Assembly: GCA_012064415.1 (NCBI GenBank)
Contig: SSNU01000247.1
Location: 1,860,629 to 1,924,628, forward strand
Direction: 5' to 3'
Source of the DNA: Gyrodactylus bullatarudis
Taxonomy: Eukaryota > Platyhelminthes > Monogenea > Gyrodactylidea > Gyrodactylidae
DNA: 64,000 nt
Shown here: one piece after another, positions 38,031 to 48,200 of the stretch
How positions within the stretch are numbered: the first letter of the stretch is position 1
How the letters are laid out: every line of letters starts with the position of its first letter
Program-made: the position numbers and the translations under genes
Notes under the pieces: model-generated
Seen by the model: only the letters and a program-made list of their open reading frames with translations
What the model was told of the DNA's origin: nothing
Database searches by the model: none

Positions 38031-39247
38031 AATTTTGGCTGGAAATTTTTTATTCAATTATAACCCGTTAATTGATTGAGTTTGATTCATAACTAAAATT
38101 GACTTTTAATATTAATAATTTTATTAAAATAATTAAATGTATAAGAGGCTATCATCTAAATCTACATTGTCATTAAAATCATCTGCTTGAAATCCCACGT
38201 TCATGGGAACATCCTTGTATAGGAACATGAGAAGCATTGTAAATTGGAGTCCCGCCAAAAATAGAATTATTATGAAGGTATTGAAAAATTTCTACTCTAG
38301 CTGCAATCCTACACATAGAAATACCTTTGGGAATTTTTTCTTTGAGCGTTTTTCAAAATCTTTCAATTGGACGGGTGTATGGACGGGTTCCTAGGATTAA
38401 CGTAGTACATACTATGGTTTATTGTTGTGCCAGAACCCAGCCGTTGTCCATTTTGATTAACCTCTACATTCATCTGAAATAAGTGTTGATCCAGGTACTA
38501 TATCTTAGTCTAGGAATTTATTAATTGTTTGCTGATCTCGAGTGACGATAGCAAGTTTTACTTTTCTTGTCTCTCTATCAAAAGCTCCAATAATCCATTC
38601 GTTTCTGAGAATTCGACCCCTGTTGTACTTTCGTTTAGAAATCTTAGTTTCATCGATCTCAACAACGTGTCCATTTCCTCCTATTCAATCCTCGTTAGTA
38701 GCAGCACGAAGAAAGAAGCCTCGGAAAATGTCGAAGTATCTTACTATAGTCTCAGGGGTAATACAGATTTTGCTAATTATTTCTGAATAGGGTATTCCCG
38801 AAGCAAAGTAAAACGACAACTGGATCACCATTGATAAATTTTTGTGATAAAAAGGTTCCTAAAAGTTAAGATGAATTTAGTTACCTCTGAAAATAGATAC
38901 ACCACGACCACATCTAGAGCACCTTTTGAAGTTTGGACGGCGATTTGATATCTTTCGATAACCATTACAACCGGGATGAGGACAAGGATTCAAGGAAATA
39001 TCCATGTAATCATTTCGTACAAAGAAATCCCTAGCGAGAGCTTCTGAATTGCACAAAGTCCATATCTCATTATCATTCAGTTCCATGATTTTGTTTATGA
39101 CAGACCATCAGGTGTCAATCATATTATATAGATTTGAAGATGATAGAAATGAACCAATGAAATTATAGGCTGGATATTTAATTAAACCTAAATCAAACTC
39201 AATCAATTAATGGGTTATAATTGAATAAAAAATTTCCAGCCAAAATT
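38031..39247 (-). mobile_element. Merlin/IS1595-type DNA transposon, degraded
   Basis: The terminal inverted repeats are about 58 bp, from AATTTTGGCTGGAAATTTTT to TTGATTGAGTTTGATT, at 38031-38089 and 39189-39247, with about one internal mismatch. Between them lies a transposase on the - strand. The 1.2-kb size, N-terminal zinc ribbon and IS1595-like DDE core fit the eukaryotic Merlin superfamily. The expected 8-9 bp target duplication was not recognised. Confidence 0.8.
38190..39086 (-). pseudogene. Merlin (IS1595-like) transposase, broken
   Basis: The first 69 codons (38877-39086, MELNDNEIWTLCNSEALARD) contain a zinc ribbon with CPHPGC and CSRCGRG. A frame break around 38850-38877 follows, then a long frame with NLSMVIQLSFYFASGIP, ITPETIVRYFDIFRGFF and the catalytic segment HVVEIDETKISKRKYNRGR, then NEWIIGAFDRETRKVKLAIV. 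A TGA stop (38685-38687) replaces the expected Trp just before IGGNGHVVEID. Further frame changes lead to IERF and KTLKEKIPKGIS near 38340-38390, the typical C-terminal block. A 26-nt GTAACT...TTTTAG stretch sits at the first break but does not restore the frame. Non-functional. Confidence 0.8.
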
Positions 39248-39924
39248 CTAATTTAATTAATCAAAACAAAGGAGTTTATCCTGAACCTCATCCTAAGTAT
39301 GAACTTGTAGGAAAATAAAGAGAATTTGGTGTATTAAAGGTCTATTCTAATAAACTACTGATCCCCCCTTGAGTTATTTCAGGGTTTTACACGTAAAAAT
39401 TATTTGCTCAAATCTCATTGGTTATCGCATTCACCCCCCTAAAACAGAAAATTTGCGCTGAATCTCTATCGAAGTGTTACCGAAAAATTGTATACGTCAA
39501 GATATTCTTAGAAATTGGATGATTTCAAAGACTTGATGCAAAATTTTTAAAAACTTTATGTCGTCGCTAGTAAGTAGATAAGAAATTTCCATTATGGTTT
39601 GTTTCTCTGGATATATTTTTCTGTTATAATAACTTTAAAAAAATTATTTTTTTAAGAACCATCGTCAGGCTTTACTACTTAGACTGTGTTATTTGACTAA
39701 CTATAACAGGCCTTTCTCAGACAGACCATTTTAGGAGAACACCATGTTAGACAGACAATATTCTTTGCTGGATCATAATCGGGAAGGGCTCTATGCGCTG
39801 CTTGGTATTTTTTATATGATTAGGGCTAAAACCAATGAACAAGGCTATCTAATCAGAACTAGAATCAATGAAAAAAGTCTTGATGAAAATAATAAATTTT
39901 ATCATGTAAACATCAGTTGGATAA
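39248..39924. other. Intergenic, 0.7 kb
   Basis: No recognised feature. A 68-codon frame at 39744-39950 has a few higher-GC codons (REGLYALLGIF) but no homology I can name. Confidence 0.45.
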
Positions 39925-40800
39925 TTCTCGTCAAGTGTAAGAGACTCTAGTCCAGGTCAACATCAATGAGAATACGTTATGACTTCCCCAACAATATTTC
40001 AAACTGAAAAGTAAATAATTATTAATCAATAAAATAAATCAGAAGATAAATGTCGTCACAACTCGGAGACTCTAGTCCAAGGTATCACATAAGAGAGCAG
40101 AACTCACCCCACAGTTAAATGCGACCTGTTAAAGAATAATTATTAGTTCATAAAATAAATCAGGGGATAATTGTCGTCATGACTCGGAGACTCTAGTCCA
40201 AGGTATCATCAGTCAACTTACATTTCAAAACTTGAATTGTTAACTTTATCGGCAAGAATCCATCCTAAAATTTAGAACTTTCGCAATGTTAGCTATCTAA
40301 AATGAGAAAAAGTTGAGTAAGAAACGTCAGTTGGAAATTTGTCGTCATAACTCGGAGACTCTAGTCCAAGGTATCATCATAAGAGAGCAGAACTCACCCC
40401 ACAGTTAAATGCGACCTGTTAAAGAATAATTATTAGTTCATAAAATAAATCAGGGGATAATTGTCGTCATGACTCGGAGACTCTAGTCCAAGGTATCATC
40501 AGTCAACTTACATTTCAAAACTTGAATTGTTAACTTTATCGGCAAGAATCCATCCTAAAATTTAGAACTTTCGCAATGTTAGCTATCTAAAACGAGAAAA
40601 AGTTGAGTAAGAAACGTCAGTTGGAAATTTGTCGTCATAACTCGGAGACTCTAGTCCAAGGTATCATCATAAGAAGAGAGCAGAACGCACCCCACAGTTA
40701 AATGCGACCTGTTAAAGAATAATTATTAGTTCTTAAAATAAATCAGGGGATAATTGTCGTCATGACTCGGAGACTCTAGTCCAAGGTATCATCAGTAAAC
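39925..40800 (+). repeat. Compound tandem array upstream of PUS10
   Basis: A core of about 36 bp (GTCGTCATAACTCGGAGACT followed by CTAGTCCAAGGTATCA) starts at 40052, 40173, 40341, 40463, 40631 and 40756, with a diverged first copy near 39928. The spacings alternate 121, 168, 122, 168 and 125, so the higher-order unit is about 290 bp and holds two cores with different spacers. Successive 290-bp units are nearly identical. The array ends about 155 bp before the PUS10 start codon. Confidence 0.9.
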
Positions 40801-40954
40801 TCACATAAACTTGATCCATAACGTGATGAATTCAATTGATACTAATTAGATAAAGAAATTAAAACTAAAATAAAAATTAACGACAGATCTATTGTTTAAC
40901 CTATTACAAAATACGCTTTTTTTGCACGATTTTCTCTTCTATTTGGTAAAATCC

Positions 40955-41191
40955 ATGTATAAACAAAATGACTTCTCAGACAACTTATGTACCAATTGTG
41001 TAAACCGATTATTCAATGCCCCTTCTACTCATTTGAATGATTACAACTCAAACGTATCCAAAGAAGGGGATAAACCATGTATAATATGTAAAAATATCCT
41101 CTCATCTTCGGATATTATAAACTCTATTTGCGAAACTATTTCAAAAGCTTTGAGAAATGAAATGTACGAATACACTGCAATTCAAATAAAC
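40955..41191 (+). CDS. PUS10: PUS10 exon 1 (zinc-binding N terminus)
   Basis: Encodes 79 residues from MYKQNDFSDNLCTNC to EYTAIQIN. Ends at a GTAATA donor in phase 0. Confidence 0.8.
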
Positions 41192-42946
41192 GTAATAATA
41201 TTTGAAAATATAATTTATAGATAACTGAACCTACATTGATGAGTATTATTGAGCAGATAGTTTGGAAATTAGTCGGATTCAAGTCCGAATCTATCGATAA
41301 AGATTTCCTCAAAGAAAGTTGCAGTTCTCTCAAGACTGTTTTTAAATGGCTTATCCGTAAATTCGTCAATGAAAATCTCAAAGTTGATTTGGTAACTAAA
41401 ACACGAGAGTCTGAAATTGAACTTGTCGATGACAGTTGCACACGACAAAAATGGGATCCTAATGACCCTCTTGCTATCGATCCTTTCTATAATATTCTAA
41501 CAGTTGATTTATTTTTATCTTATGAAAATCTTTCCGAGGTCGAGATGCTTCTTGAAAAATTCACTAAACTCTCCAGTGAACATCTCTCCTGCTTCATTAA
41601 CAAGTCAAAAAAGAATTCCCGTAAACGCAACAGGAATGGAGATCAGTGTGAACGCAAAGACTACATCCCCAAGTCTGAGGTCGACTTGGTATTCACTGCA
41701 ATTACAGATCTTGCCTTTTACAGGAAACTTTTCAACGAAATAAACTCGGCAAATCTCGGTAAAATGACAATTAGCGAGGTAAAATTGGGAAGACTCAAGC
41801 CAATTATGATTGCTGGGAGATATCTCAAGTTGAGCAGATGTCTCCCTCAGAGCCCTTGGATAATTGAAGGCGAAAGGAAGCTGGTCACTTCTGTTGAAGA
41901 ACTCACATGTCTTCCTGTTAGAGATGCCTTTTATCCTGATGAAATACCCGAGACTATTCGCCAGCATGTCTTTTTATCTTCAGGTCGTGAGGATGTCGAT
42001 GTTAGGTAAGAATCAGAAATTCATATGGGAAACATTGATTGTTTGAAAATTTCCTCAAGGTGTCTCGGCTTAGGCAGACCTTACATGCTGGAAATTAACA
42101 ATTATCGCTACCTGCCCAGTACAGTTATCAAAAAGTATTCCAAAACTGGCCAGGAGAATAATCTCACAATCTTAGCAGAGAAAATCAACCGATTAGCTGG
42201 CAATGATGTTGTCGTAAGGGATCTTCAGATAGCCCATTCTGTTGATGCAGAACCCGGTATGAAATGTGAAGAGATGGACCATAAAAAGCGCTACAGAGCT
42301 CTGTGTTATTGTCCGGGCGGAGGTCTCAATGATGGACTGTTATCGAGAATCTTCTCTGGATTATATAAGACTGACTCTTCCCAGTCAGCATGGTCAAAAT
42401 GGTAAAATATATTTAAACATCATAATTACTCACAAGTAGTTACTCACTAAAACAACATTTTTATTTAGTACATTAGAAAATCCAAAAATATTGGAAGATT
42501 TTGACGTTGTCCAATCAACTCCCCTTCGTGTGATTCATCGTCGAACTCTGATGGATCGCAAGAGAAAAGTTTACAAAATGTCTTTTATCAACTTTGCGAC
42601 AGTTTTGCCAATAATCGATCAAAATCCAGAGGTATGTTTCGAATTAAAATCATTTTCGAATCTTTTTCCCATTTATGCATGATAATAATAATTCTAAATT
42701 TAGTTTCTAGACTTTGAATATTGGCTGAAAATCTACTCACCAGAGGAGCTCTTTATTCTCGAGATTCACTGTGAATCTGGGACCTACATCAAAGAGTTGG
42801 TTCACGGAGACCTCGGTCGCACTAGGCCCAGCCTTGCAGAGCTGTGTTGTCGTGATGTCGATCTTTTAGCTCTCGATGTTTCTGCTGTTGAGGCTTCCTT
42901 TCCAAAGATTCTCTCCCCTCCGGAAATTTGTAAATTAACCTCTTGA
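40955..42946 (+). CDS. PUS10: tRNA pseudouridine synthase PUS10
   Basis: PUS10 makes pseudouridine in the T-arm of tRNAs and in animals has a further role in microRNA processing. Five exons give 589 residues, close to the family length (human about 530). The N-terminal part has the family's CxxC pairs (LCTNC and CIIC). The middle includes AGRYLKLSRCLPQSPWIIEG, matching the family's AGRYNKYSRNLPQTPWIIDG. The catalytic Asp lies in SSGREDVDVR, split by an intron, followed by CLGLGRPYMLEI. The C-terminal part has STPLRVIHRR and SGTYIKELVHGDLGRT, all diagnostic. The start at 40955 is chosen because it is the first ATG in frame shortly before the first CxxC. Introns are 29, 54, 67 and 72 nt; the first is unusually short. 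Confidence 0.92.
41221..42005 (+). CDS. PUS10: PUS10 exon 2
   Basis: Begins ITEPTLMSIIEQIVW, aligning with the family's FPPQLSVREHAAW, and ends within the catalytic GREDVDVR motif at a GTAAGA donor. It carries most of the accessory THUMP-containing region. Confidence 0.85.
42060..42401 (+). CDS. PUS10: PUS10 exon 3 (catalytic core)
   Basis: Acceptor cctcaag, donor gtaaaa. Continues with CLGLGRPYMLEINNYRY and VVRDLQIAHSVDAEPGMK, matching the RPFAIEL and VRDLQLVTREA blocks of the family. Confidence 0.88.
42469..42631 (+). CDS. PUS10: PUS10 exon 4
   Basis: Acceptor tttatttag, donor gtatgt. Carries FDVVQSTPLRVIHRRTL, matching the family's TPLRVLHRRPL. Confidence 0.88.
42704..42946 (+). CDS. PUS10: PUS10 exon 5 (C terminus)
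   Basis: Acceptor taaatttag. Carries LFILEIHCESGTYIKELVHG, DLGRTRPSLAELC and ALDVSAVEASFP, then KLTS and TGA. An alternative AG six bases later gives an early stop and was not used. Confidence 0.88.
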   Translation, partial: FLDFEYWLKIYSPEELFILEIHCESGTYIKELVHGDLGRTRPSLAELCCRDVDLLALDVSAVEASFPKILSPPEICKLTS

Positions 42947-42956
42947 AGTTCCTTTA

Positions 42957-42962
42957 AATAAA
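42957..42962 (+). promoter_or_regulatory. Candidate poly(A) signal for PUS10
   Basis: AATAAA 11 bases after the PUS10 stop, implying a very short 3' UTR of a few tens of bases. Confidence 0.5.
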
Positions 42963-43049
42963 AAATTCTGTTTTGTCGATTATTTTTTTTTATTTTTCAA
43001 CAAAATTCTATCAAAAGCTTCCTTAAAAATATTGTATCAAATTGCATAG

Positions 43050-43207
43050 ATACTGGTGTGAACGAAAGAGACTGGACACCGCCCCATGATGCCGAAAAGG
43101 AGTCGCGGCAAAGGTCAAAAACTCCTGACCAGCCAAATAGTCAAGTGACGGACAGATTTCCCACAACTACCCACTTGGCTCAGTTGCTGGCCTAAATGAA
43201 GAGATAG
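43050..43207 (+). other. Orphan exon-like segment after PUS10
   Basis: A 158-bp stretch of clearly higher GC than its surroundings, bounded by a pyrimidine-poor acceptor (attgcatag) and a strong GTGAGT donor at 43208. One frame is open for 47 codons (TGVNERDWTPPHDAEKESRQ and onward to TTTHLAQLLA) and stops at 43193-43195, 12 bases before the donor. It could be an alternative last coding exon or an exon of an unseen gene. I do not recognise the protein. Confidence 0.3.
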
Positions 43208-43432
43208 GTGAGTAGCGTTGAATTTTCTTGTGTCAAATGCTAAGTACCATCCCTATCAATCATAATTATTCAATAAGACCAAACTATTTTTATCTTTTGC
43301 TCCTATGTTTTTCTCAAATTTATATAATTTACAAACATAATAATCTACTTTGATGAAGTATATAGTAAAAGTTGTCATCTAAAGCATTCTTTCGTACTGA
43401 GACTTGTGTGTCGAAAATGCTTACAAGCTAAC

Positions 43433-44185
43433 TAAAGCTAATTGATATGAAGTTGGGAATCTATGATTTTTACAGATCTCTTGATATTTTCATCAAGAAT
43501 TCGAATTTTTTAAAGATTTTCTGGAATCCTACTCATGCTGCCCACTTTTACCATTTGATGAAGAAAAATCTGAAAAAAAATTATTTTTATGAAAAATATG
43601 GTCATTTTTCAAATTCCCATTTGGCGCCAAAATCCCATTTTTTCGAACTTTGAGCTGAAAATTTTTGCTGATTTGAAAGTGGGAGGCTGATCGAGAGAGT
43701 TTTTTCAGGATCAAGATTAAACAAGAAAATCAATTCAACTGAATCTGATCTTATGCTCAACCTTATTATCGTTTGGGAAGGAATTTCGTTTTTTGATCAT
43801 TTTCACTACTTGAAAATCAATGAAATTTCGATTATTCAAAATCTCTCAAAAACGGGGTAACTGTCGATAATTTGACGGTGCTAGTCAGCTTTCTTGTCTA
43901 ATCTTGATCCTGAAAATCAATATTTGATCCCTTTCCCACTTTCAAATCAACAAAAATTTTCAGCTCAAAGTTCGAAAAAATGGGATTTTGGCGCCAAATG
44001 GGAATTTGAAAAATGACCATATTTTTCATAAAAATAATTTTTTTTCAGATTTTTCTTCTTCAAATGGTAAAAGTGGGCAGCATGAGTAGGATTCCAGAAA
44101 ATCTTTAAAAAATTCGAATTCTTGATGAAAATATCTAGATTTCTTTAAAAATCATATATTCCCAACTTCATATCAATTAGCTTTA
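43433..44185. repeat. Foldback element, 753 bp, arms about 300 bp
   Basis: The left arm 43433-43735 and right arm 43885-44185 are reverse complements, starting TAAAGCTAATTGATATGAAG at the tips and meeting around a 150-bp spacer. Each arm holds TTTGGCGCCAAA. Relatives are at 1143-1626 and 18252-19453, and partial ones at 23540-24128, 30815-31095 and 45640-45830. There is no coding capacity. No clear target duplication. Confidence 0.9.
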
Positions 44186-47100
44186 AGTTATTCATGTATA
44201 AAAACACAAAAATTGCGAAAAACCACCCAATTTTTAATGAAATTTTACTGCTTAATGACAGGATAATTTGGTTTTTTTTATGTGCCACAAACTTTTTTTA
44301 TACCAAATAAAAAATACTAGTCTTATTTACATCTCTTTAAGGATCATAAGTGTCATCACTTTAAAAATGATTAAATAATTGAATGAAAATAATTATATAA
44401 AAGAAATAGTAAAAGTCAAAGAAAATAAGAATAAAATGCAAGCTGAAAAGACACCAAAACTCTCCAATAAATAGCAGTAGTGGCGAGAAAAGTGCAAGAC
44501 TTCAACCAAGACTAGCCTATTTTATTTACGGGAGTTGTCTATAGGAAAAATGAGAATTATTATACAATAGTGATTAGAAGAGTAGGTAACTCTGCGAGAC
44601 ATGGCAACACAGATGATAATGGAATTGTACATTGTACTATTTTCAAATATTTGATTAAGATGGAATTATTGCCAAATGAACTTTCATCTACCCCCTTTTT
44701 TCTCATTTATTGTTTGTATATCAACACAATTATTCTATTTTTGTGCTCATTTCACTCTTTCATTCATCTCTCTCTCTACGTTGCATTCTTTTGCTCATTT
44801 GGGACTACTCAAACACACTCATTTTGATTTTGCCCATTAACTACTCTCTCTCTCTATCTTGATTGACGTTTCCCCTCCAGATTTGGTAGTCTTTTATCGT
44901 CTCTATTCATTTATTATTTACTTTACCACCACTTTTTTGCAGCTATATATATAATATAATATATCAGATTGTTTATAGTAGTACTCTCTTTCTGCTAGAG
45001 TCTTTTCAGCTGCCACCTCACAGTTACAAGAGAAAATATTTTATTCTTTTCCAACAGCGGAAAGAATGTGTATTATCATCATGAGTTCCTGTATTATGTA
45101 AAAAGGGATATTCAAGGATGCGTTAAGTTGAATTAGATAGATTTGAGCGAAAACAATTTCTCACACGTACCATATATAATATATTCATGCTCTAATTTGC
45201 TGGGCGTTAAATTTAGTTGAACTGATGAGATAACGTTCAAACTCTTATTCCTGAGAGTAGTCTTTAGTTATAATTAAACCTTCTATGTATGTTGATGAAA
45301 TAGGATACAGAATAATAGGACAAATAAAAACCTTACCTTGTTTCTAGAAATTCAAGTTTTAAAACGGGATTTTTTCCTTATCAGGTTTAGTATTATAAAA
45401 AAAGACTATACCGTTCACATTTTTCTTGTTGTTTCAAGTTATATCTTTTTAGTTTATGTATTAAAGATGGCGTCCGGTCTAGAATGTATTAGTTTTACAG
45501 AGTTTCAATTCTTTAATCACACACATATTATGGCTAAGCAGCTTGACTTTCCTCTATACTACTACACAAAGAGTATGGGCAATTTATACAATCTGATTCA
45601 GGATCTTTAATTCAAGGTTGATTTCCTCTCGGGCAATTTTGTGTGAAAAAATCTCAAACTTGATGAAGTGAATTCGAGTCTGATCTAGATCTCTAGGAAT
45701 CCGGATCATGTTGGCTACTCTTACTATTTGAAGAAAAAGAATTATTGCTAAGAAAAATATGGTTATTTTTTCAAATTTCAGTTTGACGCCAAATTTTTTG
45801 AGTATCAGAATTAGACAAAAAACTGGAAATTGCCATTAAACTTCAGTCTTAGGATATATCAAGTTTTTTCGATGGACAACTTGATAACCGATATTTATCT
45901 ATTATCGGATAGAAATGTCATTTGGCATTTTTCCAAATGTTTTTTTACTTCCTTTGGCTTTTTGTTATCCTCCTAATGAGGTCTAATGAGAGCAGTGTTT
46001 ACAGTTTTTCAGGTGCTCTTCCCTACTTGAGACAAGTTTACAAGAGTGACGACGCCTTGTGAACCAAGGCACACTTGGTTCTTAGTTCATTTTTCTAGCC
46101 ATAATAATAAATACGCCCTTCCCCCTTTACTCTACCATGCTCACTTTTTTCTTTTGTCCAAACTCAAATGAATGAATGAAAAAAAACTTTTATTCTTCGA
46201 GTACTCCATTCATTCATAAAATGCGTGTTTTTCTTTTTTTTTGAATGGATATATTTTTTCTGTTAAAAATAAAATATAAGATGATAATAATTTCATTGTT
46301 AAACATAATTTCAGCCATCTTTTTCTGTGGGCACATTTGTATTTCCTTCTTTCTATTATGATAGAAAAATTAAGGTTTATCCCTCAGTCTTGGTTGACAA
46401 TGCTGTCCATGACAGAATTTCTTCTTGTATTGTATGACGTGCGCATAAATTTTTTTTATTACTATTACTACTACAAATGTAACATTATCATCCCCCTTCT
46501 CTTGAGTATGGTGTTATCTTTGAGCGAGTATATAGTTGATTTCTTCTCAAGCACAGTTCAAATACACTTTTGAATGTGGTCTATTTTTTACTATTCCCTC
46601 TCCCCGACTGAAATATGACAGATTGGTCGATTTCCTCTCTCTACATACAGTTTTGTCTATCGATTTTTAATCAAAATGCTACTTTTATCAAGGTGATGTA
46701 TGTGGATTATTTCTTATCGTTTCACATCTGGCTATACAATTACACCATTTCAATTTGTATTTAACAACTAATCTCACTATTTTTCCTTGAATATTCCTTA
46801 AAATTGAAATAATTACATTATTTTGATCAGAATAAAAGATCAAATTTTAATCGAAATCTATTGTAGAAAAATTCATATGCAATAAATATACAAGCAAAAA
46901 TTCAAAAATTGTGAAAAAAGGCCAGAATCATTGCAAAAATTTGTGAATATATAATTTTACTAATCGAAATTCTTGTGAATTTGAAATTCGCGCCGAAAAT
47001 TTCCAAAGTTGGTATCTCTTTAACGTCTGAGAGAGTGAGATAGAGAATATGCCATGAAATTCCCAGTGGTTTTTTCACTACTCACTTTTGTCCATAATCT

Positions 47101-47789
47101 GTGACACTCTTAGTATTCTTGATTAATGGAACATATTTGACATGATAAATCCTCTCTCTATAACGGGCATTTGATAGGGAACAATTTTTTTCTCCAGATA
47201 AGAGAGGTGCCATTTCCGTTACAGCAGATCATCGCCAGTCGTTTAATTCTTTGATTTATTGTCCATCTCTTCTCACCTAGTTGGCCAAAATGTGTTTGTG
47301 TTCAATCTGACAGGTGTACACGAACGTTCTTATCTATTTTTCAGTGAACTAAATAAATACATACACTGTAGATCGGATTGTATTTCCCCCTCTCTAAGAA
47401 TTTACTTCTACTTAATTGGCTCAAGCTGATAAATAATCATGACTTTATTTATCTCTAAAAAGTATATATCCTTGCCACTGATACACCGATGATAAATCCT
47501 GACAGATTTGCCACTTTTTAAAATTATTTATCCTAATAGCTTTCTTTTGAGATGTATGAAATGAATTTCCAGACTTAACGCTATTCGGAGTAAATATCAA
47601 TTCAACTTTCTCTAGTGTTTGTGCTCACTTTGATTTTGATAAAGACTGCTTCAAAAATATGAATTATGATACGATGATCTAAACTGAAACTCTATTTTTG
47701 TGACTGAAATATTCACGTAAATTTTCAAATACGTCCGAAAATCCACTTAAAATCATATTTGGAAAAATAGAAAAAAGATATATACTGGG
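44186..47789. other. Intergenic, 3.6 kb
   Basis: Contains a GIY-YIG family 2 tail at about 44330-44510, a foldback-family fragment at 45640-45830, CT-rich runs near 44765 and 44845, and no supported gene. Confidence 0.55.
44330..44510 (-). mobile_element. GIY-YIG retroelement tail (family 2)
   Basis: Matches the tail of 47790-48200: acaccaaaactctccaataa, tagcagtagtggcgagaaaa, and a decayed CTGATGA motif (CTTATGATCC on the - strand) near 44340. Confidence 0.6.
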
Positions 47790-48200
47790 GCCATATGTAC
47801 ATATCACAAAGCATCATCAGTGGCAATACTTTAAAAATGATACAAGTTGAGAATTCATTAAAAATAATATTTTACAAATTATGAAAGAAATAGTAAATGT
47901 CAAAGAAGAATATAATGTAAGCTAAAAAAACACCAAAACTCTCCAATAAGTAGCAACAGTTGAGAGAAAAGTGTGAAAGCTCACATTGGCCAAGGTAGTT
48001 GAAGATTATAAGAATAGTTTTTTTGAACACATAAGTTTGGTTTATATCCATTTATGAAGAATTTCTCCTTCACCCAAACTTCTGTACTGTCATCACTCGG
48101 GTTTTTGTATAAAATTGAAAAGTTTGAGATTGAAGCTTCCTGCTCTTCCTGTCTTAGATGCCTGGTCACCGTTGTGTCTTTCTTAGCTCTATTTGAAAGA
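47790..48200 (-). mobile_element. GIY-YIG retroelement 3' end (family 2)
   Basis: Coding on the - strand: TRHLRQEEQEASISNFSILY, then VWVKEKFFINGYKPNLCVQ, then NYSYNLQLPWPM and a stop at 47981. A 3' UTR of about 170 bases leads to GCCACTGATGATGCTTTG and a terminal segment containing GGACGTATTTGAAAATTTAC. This is the clearest model for the many tails in the window. It is 5'-truncated: the catalytic GIY and YIG motifs are absent here but present in the copy at 62090-62660. Confidence 0.7.

Noticed and set aside
39744..39950. 68-codon frame just before the tandem array
   Set aside because: No family match, no neighbouring exon; its end already lies in the first diverged array unit.
39925..40800. 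CRISPR-like reading of the regular 36-bp repeats
   Set aside because: The spacers are repeated rather than unique, the context is a eukaryotic gene promoter, and the array is a higher-order tandem duplication.
41164..41220. A 57-nt intron at the PUS10 exon 1/2 junction
   Set aside because: The size would be typical, but the join puts a TAA stop right after the junction; only the 29-nt (or 65-nt) choice keeps the frame.
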